Shown piece by piece: positions 1 through 8,381 of a stretch of DNA of 64,000 nt; positions within the stretch are counted from its first letter, which is position 1, and each line of letters begins with the position of its first letter. The stretch comes from Gammaproteobacteria bacterium (GTDB lineage: Bacteria > Pseudomonadota > Gammaproteobacteria > Burkholderiales > Nitrosomonadaceae), in NCBI GenBank assembly GCA_015709635.1, contig CP054180.1, positions 744,001 to 808,000 of the forward strand, written 5' to 3'. The notes below the pieces were generated by a model that had not been told where the DNA came from, did no database searches, and saw nothing but the letters and a program-made list of their open reading frames with translations. The translations under genes were made by a program, and so were the position numbers.

Positions 1-947
1 TCGAACTGGCAGCGGAAGCGGTGGCCAGTGGCGACAGGCCGGCGATGCACGATTTGCCGCCGGATCTGGCGTGCCGCGAATACGAAGCGGCCACGCACAT
101 CCTGGATGTTCCGGGTCCGCAGGTGGCAAGCGTGCAAGAACTCAGCATCGAAAGCCGCGATGGATATCGGATCAGCGCCAGGTGGTACAAGCCGCTGGAA
201 TTTGCGCAAACTTCTGATCCGCAACCGGTATTGTTATATTTTCATGGTGGCGGTTATTGCCTGGGCAGTTTGGATTCGCACGATTCGCTGTGCCGTTCGT
301 TGGCTGCATTGACGCCCTGTCATGTCTTGCATGTCGCTTACCGGTTGGCGCCGGCGTATCGTTTTCCTTATGCTGTAAACGATGCGCACGATGCGTATCG
401 CTGGCTCCTGGCACAAGGATTTGCTCACGGTTTTGACACGAGCCGTATTGCTGTCGGTGGCGATAGTGTCGGCGGTACATTGGCAACCGGGATCACGATC
501 ATGGCTCGGGACGAGAACCGGCAACCGCCGGTTTGCCAGCTTCTGCTGTATCCCTGTACGAGCGCATGGCAGGATAGTGAATCCCATCGCCGCCTTGCCA
601 GCGGATACTTGCTGGAAGCGAAAACCCTGCAATGGATGTTCAATCTTTATCTGCGCACGGATGCCGATCGGGCTGATTGGCGCTTTGCGCCGCTGGAAGC
701 TGCGGATTTGTCGAAATTGGCGCCAGCCCGCCTTGTTTTGGCCGAGTATGATCCCTTGCTGGATGAGGGAATGGCTTATGCCGGGCGGTTGCAGGCCAGC
801 GGTGTGGATACGCAGGTCAACGTTTATTCGGGTATGGTTCATGATTTTGCCCGGCTGGGCAATATCGTCGAAGAAGCGGAGCAAGTTCGCCGGGATCTGG
901 CGAGAACCCTGGCGCAAGCTTTTTATCCTGAAAATGATCGCAGCTGA
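1..947 (+). CDS. alpha/beta hydrolase of the hormone-sensitive-lipase type, 5' end outside the window
   Basis: Esterase/lipase-like serine hydrolase. Counting from an in-frame GTG at 21, the oxyanion-hole motif HGGGY lies at residues 75-79, the nucleophile elbow GDSVGG at 147-152 (Ser149), the acid in AEYDPLLDEG (Asp244) and the catalytic His in GMVHDF (His274), so the triad is complete. The frame is open to the window edge, and family members carry an N-terminal cap, so the true start is probably upstream; the GTG at 21 has no clear ribosome binding site. The protein has no signal peptide in the visible part. The stop is 39 bases before the outer-membrane efflux gene, which suggests cotranscription with the RND and acyl-ligase genes that follow. 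Substrate unknown; short acyl esters are the family norm. Confidence 0.85.
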   Translation, partial: ELAAEAVASGDRPAMHDLPPDLACREYEAATHILDVPGPQVASVQELSIESRDGYRISARWYKPLEFAQTSDPQPVLLYFHGGGYCLGSLDSHDSLCRSLAALTPCHVLHVAYRLAPAYRFPYAVNDAHDAYRWLLAQGFAHGFDTSRIAVGGDSVGGTLATGITIMARDENRQPPVCQLLLYPCTSAWQDSESHRRLASGYLLEAKTLQWMFNLYLRTDADRADWRFAPLEAADLSKLAPARLVLAEYDPLLDEGMAYAGRLQASGVDTQVNVYSGMVHDFARLGNIVEEAEQVRRDLARTLAQAFYPENDRS

Positions 948-986
948 AAACATGGGAGTGCGCATGCGATTTATACCGGTTCCACT

Positions 987-2357
987 ATGAAACCATTTCA
1001 TCTGTTTTGCTTCCTCTTGCTTCTGTTCGCCATAAGTGCCTGCAACCTGTTGCCCGAGCGACGCGTTGGTGATGCCGGTGCTGCCATTCCACAGCAATGG
1101 AGCGAATATGCCGCGGAGCAATCCGTCGCAGTGAATTGGGTGGAAACATTTCAAGATGCAACGTTAAAACAACTGGTGGATCGCGCACTGGAAAATAACT
1201 ACGAGTTGAAGGCTGCGGCGGCGAGAATTCAGGCTGCCACCGCTCAGGCGCGCATTGACGGGTCTCCCCGCTGGCCGCAGCTTTTTTTCTCGGCGGATTA
1301 TCAGGAAGTGCAAATCCGCGATGCTGGTTTCGGTTCCGCCCGCTACAACGTTTTCGAAGCACTATTCGGTGTCAGCTGGGAAGTGGATTTGTGGGGAAGA
1401 ATCCGCGATTCGCATCTGGCGGCTATAACGGAAGCCACCGCCGTGCAGGCGGATTTTCAGGGAACCCGCTTGTCGCTGGCAGCGCGCGTTGCACAAAGTT
1501 ATTTCGAATTGATCGAAGCCGAATTGCAATCGGACGTCATTGAGCAGTCGATCAAAGATCGGGGGGTGATCGCCGATCTGGTGCGCGGGCGCTTTCAGCG
1601 CGGTCTGGTGCGGGGATTGGATTTGCGTTTGGCCTTAAATGACTTGGCGAATGCCGAGGCGCAACTGAAACAGGCGCGTAACCGGGTGCAGCAAATTTCC
1701 AAAAGATTGGAAATCTTACTGGGTAATTATCCCGAAGATAAGGTATGGAGCATCACCCAGCTGCCATCACTACCGGCAGCGATACCGGCAGGATTGCCGT
1801 CGGAATTGCTGGAACGCAGGCCCGATCTGATAGCCGCATTCAAGCGTCTGCAAGCAGCCGATTTGCGGACAGTCAGCGCGCAAAAATTGCGCTTGCCGCG
1901 GATTACGCTGACGGCGACCGGCGGGAGCCGTAGTGTTGATCTGACCGAATTGATCGATCCCAGAGCTGCTGCCTGGAATGTGCTTGCCGGATTGGTGCAA
2001 CCGGTGTTTACCGGTTGGCGCATCCAAGGTGAGATTTTCCGCAATCAGGCGCGCGCCGAGGAAGCCCTGAATCAGTACAAAAATACGGCATTGAATGCCT
2101 TTCGCGAGGTCGAACAGGCACTGGCAGCGGAAGAATGGTTACGGCAGCAGGAAGTTGCGTTGCGCAAAGCGGTTGAACATACCGGGTCCAGCCAGAAACT
2201 GGCTATTTACTCGTATCGAAACGGTACCATCGAAATTCTGACGTTGCTGGACAGCTATCGCAGCATGCTGAATGCACAGACGGCGCATCTTTCCGTAACC
2301 CGGCAATTGCTGAGCAACCGTATCAACCTCTACCTGGCTCTGGGTGGCAATGCCTGA
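987..2357 (+). CDS. RND efflux outer-membrane lipoprotein, NodT/TolC family
   Basis: Outer-membrane channel of a tripartite efflux pump. The 456-residue protein begins with a lipoprotein signal peptide (hydrophobic stretch then lipobox ISAC, Cys at about residue 19), as in the NodT/OprM group, followed by two outer-membrane-efflux repeats. The first repeat contains the family-typical FGVSWEVDLWGRIR segment and the second LLERRPDLIAA and the FREVEQALAAEE segment. Length matches OprM-type proteins (about 460-480). It is the first gene of an outer-membrane, adaptor, pump trio and lies 48 bases before the adaptor. The exported substrate cannot be read from this subunit. Confidence 0.9.
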   Translation: MKPFHLFCFLLLLFAISACNLLPERRVGDAGAAIPQQWSEYAAEQSVAVNWVETFQDATLKQLVDRALENNYELKAAAARIQAATAQARIDGSPRWPQLFFSADYQEVQIRDAGFGSARYNVFEALFGVSWEVDLWGRIRDSHLAAITEATAVQADFQGTRLSLAARVAQSYFELIEAELQSDVIEQSIKDRGVIADLVRGRFQRGLVRGLDLRLALNDLANAEAQLKQARNRVQQISKRLEILLGNYPEDKVWSITQLPSLPAAIPAGLPSELLERRPDLIAAFKRLQAADLRTVSAQKLRLPRITLTATGGSRSVDLTELIDPRAAAWNVLAGLVQPVFTGWRIQGEIFRNQARAEEALNQYKNTALNAFREVEQALAAEEWLRQQEVALRKAVEHTGSSQKLAIYSYRNGTIEILTLLDSYRSMLNAQTAHLSVTRQLLSNRINLYLALGGNA

Positions 2358-2405
2358 TCGATCTCATGTAACCATCTTTCCCTATATGCAGAACTTTGTT
2401 TGTTG

Positions 2406-3578
2406 ATGAAAGCGCGTAAACAACTATTCATCGCTTTATTCGTAATAATGGCGGGCATCGTTGCGGCCATGATCATCGTCCGTATGCCGCCACAGGCTGA
2501 GCAACAACTGCAAGTTGTTGAACCGCCAGCGGTGCAAACGATCACGGCACGACCGCAACGGTTACAAATGACAGTACAAACGCGAGGGCGTGTCAGAGCG
2601 CAAACCGAAATCGAGGTCATAACGGGGGTCTCGGGCAATATCACCCATGTGGCGCCGGCGTTTGTCAGTGGCGGCTTTTTCAAAAAGGGGGATTTGCTGG
2701 TTTCCATCGACCCGGCGGAATACGATTTGCGTGTGGCACAGGCGCAAGCCCGGGTCATGGAAGCGCAATATCAATTGACGCGTGAGGAAGCCGAAGCGGA
2801 GCAGGCGCGGCAAGAATGGCGGCAACTGGGCGAAGGCGATCCCAGTCCTTTGAATTTGAGAATTCCGCAATTAAAGGAAAAAAAAGCAAAACTTGCCGCT
2901 GAGCAGGAAGAGTTGAAAAACGCCCGATTGCTGCGGCAGCGTACGGAAATACGCGCACCCTTCAATGGCCGGGTACGCACCAAAACCATCGGGATGGGGC
3001 AGTACCTGAACACCGGCGACGTGCTGGGCAGTATCTACAGCAGCGATCTGGCGGAAGTGCGTTTACCCGTCAACACGCAGGAGCTGTCTTGGGTTGATGT
3101 GCCGGACTGGCCATCGCGTTCCGCTGCAGCCAAAGGTGCTGAAGTCATTTTGTCGGCGAACTATCGCGGAGAAATACAAACCTGGCGAGGCCGGATTGTG
3201 CGCAGCGAGGGTGCCATCGATGAAAAAACCGGTATGGTGATGATTGTGGCTCAAGTCAGCGACCCTTTTGGGTTGCGCGGGAATGAGCGGGACCGTGCGG
3301 CTTCGATGTTGCCGGTGGGTTTATATGTCGAGGCGAGCATCGAAGGACGCTGGCTGGAGGATGCGTATGTGTTGCCTGCCGGTGCAGTATTGCAAGATGA
3401 CCGGATTGCGATAGTTGATCAGGACAACCGTGTGCGCCTGCGTCACGTTACCGTTCTGAGAAAGGTGCATGAGCAGGTCATTGTAAAGGAAGGTCTGACG
3501 CCGGGTGAGCGGATCATGGTTTCCGGCCTGCTGCATCCGGTTGAAGGCATGTCCGTAGTACCGAAGGAAAGGCCATGA
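2406..3578 (+). CDS. RND efflux periplasmic adaptor (membrane fusion protein, HlyD family)
   Basis: Periplasmic adaptor joining the inner-membrane pump to the outer-membrane channel. An N-terminal membrane anchor (about residues 7-25) is followed by a lipoyl/barrel-sandwich segment (VRAQTEIEVITGVSGNIT), a coiled-coil alpha-hairpin rich in Glu, Gln and Ala (about 105-180), the returning lipoyl half with IRAPFNGRV and a beta-barrel domain. I chose the ATG at 2406; two TTG codons just upstream (2400, 2403) are in frame but less likely, and no strong Shine-Dalgarno sequence is visible for any of them. The stop codon overlaps the start of the pump gene (ATGA), a sign of translational coupling. Confidence 0.9.
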   Translation: MKARKQLFIALFVIMAGIVAAMIIVRMPPQAEQQLQVVEPPAVQTITARPQRLQMTVQTRGRVRAQTEIEVITGVSGNITHVAPAFVSGGFFKKGDLLVSIDPAEYDLRVAQAQARVMEAQYQLTREEAEAEQARQEWRQLGEGDPSPLNLRIPQLKEKKAKLAAEQEELKNARLLRQRTEIRAPFNGRVRTKTIGMGQYLNTGDVLGSIYSSDLAEVRLPVNTQELSWVDVPDWPSRSAAAKGAEVILSANYRGEIQTWRGRIVRSEGAIDEKTGMVMIVAQVSDPFGLRGNERDRAASMLPVGLYVEASIEGRWLEDAYVLPAGAVLQDDRIAIVDQDNRVRLRHVTVLRKVHEQVIVKEGLTPGERIMVSGLLHPVEGMSVVPKERP

Positions 3579-6500
3579 AACTGATTGTCTGGTTTGCCAG
3601 GAATCCGATTGCGGCAAATTTTTTAATGCTGCTCATCATTGCCGGCGGAATCCTGGGATTGACCATCGCCAAACGCTATACCATCCCTCCGGCACCGCAA
3701 AATCAATTGCAAATCGAGATCGAATATCCGGGTGCCGGTCCGGCGGAAGTGGAGCGTGCATTGTGTATTCCGATTGAGACTGCGATGCATGATCTGGAAG
3801 GTATCCGGCAAATCAATGCAACCGCTTATCAGGCGCACTGCGAGGTCATCGTCGAGTTCGATCCGAAAATCGATGCGGCGCGTTTTCAGGCCAATGTGCA
3901 GGCACGCATGGATCGCATCACGGTTTTTCCAAAAGAAGCCGAGAAACTGAAGATCACGGAATTAAAAACCGGCACCACCGCAGTGACCGTGATGGTGCAC
4001 GGCGACGTCGACCTGCTGACCTTGATGCGTCAGCGTGACCGGTTGCAAGCCATGTTGAGCCGGCATCCGGATATCGGGAAATTAACGCCCTGGCCTGGGA
4101 TTCCCTATGAAATCTCGATTGAAGTCACGGAATCCGAGTTGCGCCGTTACGATTTGAGTTTTGAGGAGATTGCGGCAGCGATTCAGGCGACGTCGCAAAA
4201 CATACCGGCCGGGGAACTCAAGAAACCGGATGGCAAATTGTTGTTGAGAAGCAAGCATCAAGCCATGACCGTAGCGGATTATGCAGCGATTACCTTGCGA
4301 TCGGATGTCAATGGGGCGCGTTTGTTACTGGGTGATGTGGCGCGGATTCGAGAGACAGTCAATGACAAGGATATGCGGGCCAGGATCGATGGCAAGCCGG
4401 CCGTGCAAATCTTCGTGATGTCCAAGGACCGGATTTCGACATCGGTCGAAGCGGTCAATGCAGTGGTCGATGGATTTCGTGCCGAATTACCGGCCGGTGT
4501 CGGTATTTCGATATGGGACGACTGGTCGAGATATTATGCGGAAAACATGTACATGCTGAAGGAAAACGCCATTTCAGGCTTTTTCCTGGTTTTTCTGGTA
4601 CTGATGTTCACGCTGCGCTTCCGCCTTGCGCTTTGGGTTAGCAGCGGTATTCTGGTGTCGTTGTTCGGCGCATTATGGATGATGCCGGTGCTGGGCATTT
4701 CGTTGAATACCTACTCGATTTCCGCGCTGATTCTGATCATTGGCGTTTTGGCCGATGATGCCATTGTCGTCGGGGAAAATATCTATACCCATCAGGAACA
4801 GGGCAATCCGGGATTGGCCGGCGCCATCAGCGGCACGATGGAAGTGGCACCGCTGATTGTCATGATGGTGCTATCCACCATGATAGCTTTCGTGCCCGGT
4901 CTGTTCCTGCCGGGACTCAGCGGTCACTTGATGTACAACGTTTCTGCCGTGGTGATTCTGACATTGGCATTCTCGATGCTGGAGGCGTTATTCATTCTGC
5001 CTTCTCACTTGTCGTCGTATGATCGTCCGGCATCGGCACAGAACAAAATCGGGGCCGCATTCGAACAAGCCAGAGTCAAGGTGGATGCGGCACTGCAATG
5101 GTTCGTCAATAGCGTGTACATACCGGTACTGAAGCGATTGCTGTATTTTCGTTACATAACGCTAGCGATGTTTGCGATGATTTTGCTGGTGGCGGTTGCA
5201 CTCGTTTCATCCGGGCGGATTCAAAGCGTTATGGATGCGCCGGTCAATGATTATTATCTGTTCGCCATTCTGCAGTTTGTTCCAGGCACACCGTTCGAGG
5301 AAGTCAATGCGCATGTGTTGCAACTGGAACGGACCGCCAATGATATTCGTGCAGAGCTGAATGCAGAACTCGGATTGGGTGCAGCGGATAAGTTGCAGGA
5401 TAGCTTCCAGCACATCATATCCGTTAGCGAGGATAACGCCGCGTTTGTGGATATCGAAATCGCCATTGATGAGCGGATCCGCTCGCGTATGGACAGCATA
5501 AAGCAGCAATGGGAAGAACGTCTGGGCGAATTGCCGCCCGGTGCAACGCTGTCGTTCCAGACTTTTTGGCCAAGAAATCTGGGGGTCACTGCGGCGCAAT
5601 CGGCCAAGGCCATCGAGTTGAAGCTGGTTGCTCAGGACATCGGGCAACAAAGTGTTGTTAGTGAAATACTCAAGACCAGGCTGGCTGCATACACGGGCGT
5701 CCATAGTGTCACCGGTGCGATGCAGATGGGTAAACCCGAATTGCATCTCAAGCTCAAACCGGAAGCGGTAACGCAGGGTTTGACCATGCACAATCTGGGA
5801 GAGCAGGTACGCAATGGTTTTCTCGGTTTGGAAGTGCAGCGATTCTTTCTGGATCGTGATGAGGTTCGTGTCATCGTTCGCTTACCTGCGCAGCAGCGTC
5901 GTTCACTGGATGATATTTACCGCTTGCCGATCCAGCTACCCAATGGCGATAGCGTGCCATTCGCTGCGGTGGCGGAAGCTGAGTTGATGCCGGGTTTTGC
6001 CAGCATCATCCGGCAGAACCGCGAGCGGGTTCAATTGATCAGCGCAGAAGTGTATAAGGAACAAGCCAGTATTGAAACTATTCTTGCCGATTTGCGCACT
6101 CATGTGATTCCCGAATTGGAAGCGCAGTTTCCGGGAATCAAGATCGAATCGGGGCAAGCTCGCCAGAAACAGGAAGCCGCCATGTCCGATCTGTGGCGTT
6201 ATGGAATGTTTGCGCTATTGGGCATCTATGCACTGCTGGCGATTCCGTTGCGGTCTTATCTGCAGCCGTTGATGATCATGCTGGCCATTCCCTTCGGTTT
6301 CATCGGCGCGATATTGGGTCATCTGTTACTGGCCATACCTTTATCGCTGGAGTCTTATGTGGCCTTGTTTGCCGTCGGAGGGATCGTGATCAACGACAGC
6401 CTGATACTGGTGGCCCAAATCAATAAAGCGACACAGGAGAATTTCACCCGCTATCAAACCGTGATCCGGGCTTGTAAGGCCCGCTTCCGCGCGATTTTTC

Positions 6501-6712
6501 TGACCAGCACGACCACTTTTGTCGGATTGCTGCCGTTCATCAATGTGCAAAGCTCGGATGCGGAGAAAATTCTGCCGATGGCGGTGACACTGGCATTCGG
6601 CATCCTGTTTTCGGTGCTGGTCACTTTGGTGCTGGTGCCCGTCAGTTGCGTGGTATTGCGGGAAATATCGGAACGCATGAAGGTTTCAACGCGCGCCGGG
6701 GAAGTACTCTGA
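3575..6712 (+). CDS. RND-type efflux pump, inner-membrane permease (AcrB/MexB superfamily)
   Basis: Proton-driven multidrug-type exporter of 1045 residues, the usual length for the family. It has the N-terminal membrane helix, a large periplasmic porter domain, a central helix bundle, a second periplasmic half and a C-terminal helix bundle. The helix-4 proton-relay aspartates are present as ADDA (Asp394/Asp395). In the second half the segment corresponding to helix 10 reads IVINDSLILV, where AcrB has a Lys-Asn pair, placing this pump in a less-studied branch rather than with AcrB itself. It overlaps the adaptor gene by four bases. Substrate unknown; the neighbouring acyl ligase and acylase hint at an acyl compound, which is inference only. 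Confidence 0.92.
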   Translation: MKLIVWFARNPIAANFLMLLIIAGGILGLTIAKRYTIPPAPQNQLQIEIEYPGAGPAEVERALCIPIETAMHDLEGIRQINATAYQAHCEVIVEFDPKIDAARFQANVQARMDRITVFPKEAEKLKITELKTGTTAVTVMVHGDVDLLTLMRQRDRLQAMLSRHPDIGKLTPWPGIPYEISIEVTESELRRYDLSFEEIAAAIQATSQNIPAGELKKPDGKLLLRSKHQAMTVADYAAITLRSDVNGARLLLGDVARIRETVNDKDMRARIDGKPAVQIFVMSKDRISTSVEAVNAVVDGFRAELPAGVGISIWDDWSRYYAENMYMLKENAISGFFLVFLVLMFTLRFRLALWVSSGILVSLFGALWMMPVLGISLNTYSISALILIIGVLADDAIVVGENIYTHQEQGNPGLAGAISGTMEVAPLIVMMVLSTMIAFVPGLFLPGLSGHLMYNVSAVVILTLAFSMLEALFILPSHLSSYDRPASAQNKIGAAFEQARVKVDAALQWFVNSVYIPVLKRLLYFRYITLAMFAMILLVAVALVSSGRIQSVMDAPVNDYYLFAILQFVPGTPFEEVNAHVLQLERTANDIRAELNAELGLGAADKLQDSFQHIISVSEDNAAFVDIEIAIDERIRSRMDSIKQQWEERLGELPPGATLSFQTFWPRNLGVTAAQSAKAIELKLVAQDIGQQSVVSEILKTRLAAYTGVHSVTGAMQMGKPELHLKLKPEAVTQGLTMHNLGEQVRNGFLGLEVQRFFLDRDEVRVIVRLPAQQRRSLDDIYRLPIQLPNGDSVPFAAVAEAELMPGFASIIRQNRERVQLISAEVYKEQASIETILADLRTHVIPELEAQFPGIKIESGQARQKQEAAMSDLWRYGMFALLGIYALLAIPLRSYLQPLMIMLAIPFGFIGAILGHLLLAIPLSLESYVALFAVGGIVINDSLILVAQINKATQENFTRYQTVIRACKARFRAIFLTSTTTFVGLLPFINVQSSDAEKILPMAVTLAFGILFSVLVTLVLVPVSCVVLREISERMKVSTRAGEVL

Positions 6713-6745
6713 TCGACGCACATTTTTACCGGATTATTTCTGCAA

Positions 6746-8374
6746 ATGACTTCAAATTATCCATTGCTTCTCAAGCAGATCTGGCATACGCCATTGGCTA
6801 ATGCAGCAGACCGGCCAATCATTTATCGTGAACAGTATCGCTCGAATTATCGCCAGACTTATGCACGCATCAATCGGTTTGCTGCTGCGATGGCGGCGTC
6901 GGGTATCAAACGCGGCGACGTTATTGCGGTGATGGATCACGATAGTCACCGCTATTTTGAGTGTTACTTTGCGATTCCAATGTACGGAGCCGTTATGATG
7001 ACTGTCAACAGCCGGTTGACGCCGGCTCAGATTGCCTACACCCTGAATCATTCGCAGGCCACGCTATTATTGCTGCATACCGATTTCATGCCGGTCATCG
7101 AAAGCATTCGGCAGCAATTGACAGGAATACGGAAAATCATCGTGCTGAGCGATGGCGATGCATTACCGTCCACTTCGCTGAACTTGGATGACGAGTACGA
7201 AGCCTGGTTGCAGGACCGGCCTCATCATTTCGGTTTTGCCGATTTTGACGAAAATACGCGCGCGACGGTTTTTTATACTACCGGCACGACCGGATTGCCC
7301 AAGGGCGTTTCTTATACCCACAGACAGTTGATGTTGCATACCCTGGCGGCAGGTATGGCGCTAGCGGCGCCGGCAAGGCAGCAACGATTTCACGCCGGCG
7401 ATGTGTATATGCCGCTGACGCCGATGTTTCATGTACACGCCTGGGGGATTCCCTACATCGCCACGTTACTGGGCGTCAAGCAGGTTTATCCGGGCCGCTA
7501 CACGGCTGAATCGTTGCTGCGGTTGATCGTTCAGGAGCGCGTGACCTTCTCGCATTGCGTACCGACGTTATTGAAAATGATCCTAGCGGCGGCGCAAGCG
7601 GCTGATGCCGATTTGCGTGGCTGGAAAGTGGTGGTGGGCGGTTCGGCGCTGCCGCAAGTTCTGGCCGGGCAAGCATTGGATATGGGAATTGATTGTTTCG
7701 CCGGTTACGGATTATCCGAAACCGCACCGATTCTGACGCTGGCGCAAGCGATCGAGGAGTCGGACAATGCCCCGCGAACGGATAAAGATGTGCCGATGAT
7801 GCAACGCTGCAGTGCCGGGCGCGCGATTCCGCTGGTGGATGTGCAGATTGTCGATGGCGCGATGCAGCCCCAGGTCCGCGATGGTTGCAGCAACGGTGAG
7901 ATTGCAGTACGTGCGCCATGGCTGACGCAAGGCTATCTGAATGATGCCGACGCCAGCGCGACCCTTTGGCAGGGAGGGTATCTGCATACCCAGGACATCG
8001 GCGTGATGAGTGCGGATGGTTATCTGCGCATTACCGATCGGCTTAAAGATGTGATCAAGGTGGCAGGAGAGTGGGTATCGTCGCTGGAAGTGGAAAATGT
8101 CTTGGCTTCCGTTGCCGGCATCAGGGAAGTTGCGGTGATCGGAATACCGGATGCACGCTGGGGGGAGCGGCCGCTGGCTTTGTTGGCGGTGGATCCGGCA
8201 ATGTTTGACGAATCTGCGGCGCAGCAACAGATTCGTTTATTGGTTTCGCAAGGCGTGATTTCCAAACATGCACTGCTGACTCAGTTCAAGCAGGTTGAGT
8301 GCATTGCCAAAACCAGTGTCGGTAAGGTCGATAAAAAAGCATTACGTTGCGAACATGGAGTTGTTCATCGTTAA
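6746..8374 (+). CDS. AMP-dependent fatty-acid/acyl-CoA ligase
   Basis: Adenylate-forming enzyme that activates a carboxylic acid, most likely a fatty acid, with ATP and transfers it to CoA. The 542-residue protein has the P-loop-like core motif TTGTTGLPKG (residues 178-187), the second core motif GYGLSETAP, and the C-terminal hinge and lysine region (DRLKDVIK ... KTSVGKVDKK). Length and motifs match medium/long-chain acyl-CoA synthetases. It starts 33 bases after the RND pump and ends 7 bases before the acylase gene, so the efflux genes, ligase and acylase form one probable transcription unit. The acyl substrate cannot be deduced from motifs. Confidence 0.88.
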   Translation: MTSNYPLLLKQIWHTPLANAADRPIIYREQYRSNYRQTYARINRFAAAMAASGIKRGDVIAVMDHDSHRYFECYFAIPMYGAVMMTVNSRLTPAQIAYTLNHSQATLLLLHTDFMPVIESIRQQLTGIRKIIVLSDGDALPSTSLNLDDEYEAWLQDRPHHFGFADFDENTRATVFYTTGTTGLPKGVSYTHRQLMLHTLAAGMALAAPARQQRFHAGDVYMPLTPMFHVHAWGIPYIATLLGVKQVYPGRYTAESLLRLIVQERVTFSHCVPTLLKMILAAAQAADADLRGWKVVVGGSALPQVLAGQALDMGIDCFAGYGLSETAPILTLAQAIEESDNAPRTDKDVPMMQRCSAGRAIPLVDVQIVDGAMQPQVRDGCSNGEIAVRAPWLTQGYLNDADASATLWQGGYLHTQDIGVMSADGYLRITDRLKDVIKVAGEWVSSLEVENVLASVAGIREVAVIGIPDARWGERPLALLAVDPAMFDESAAQQQIRLLVSQGVISKHALLTQFKQVECIAKTSVGKVDKKALRCEHGVVHR

Positions 8375-8381
8375 ACCCGGA

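Noticed and set aside
234..1154. A 306-residue frame antisense to the first hydrolase and the outer-membrane gene
   Set aside because: Crosses two convincing genes on the other strand and has no recognisable domain.
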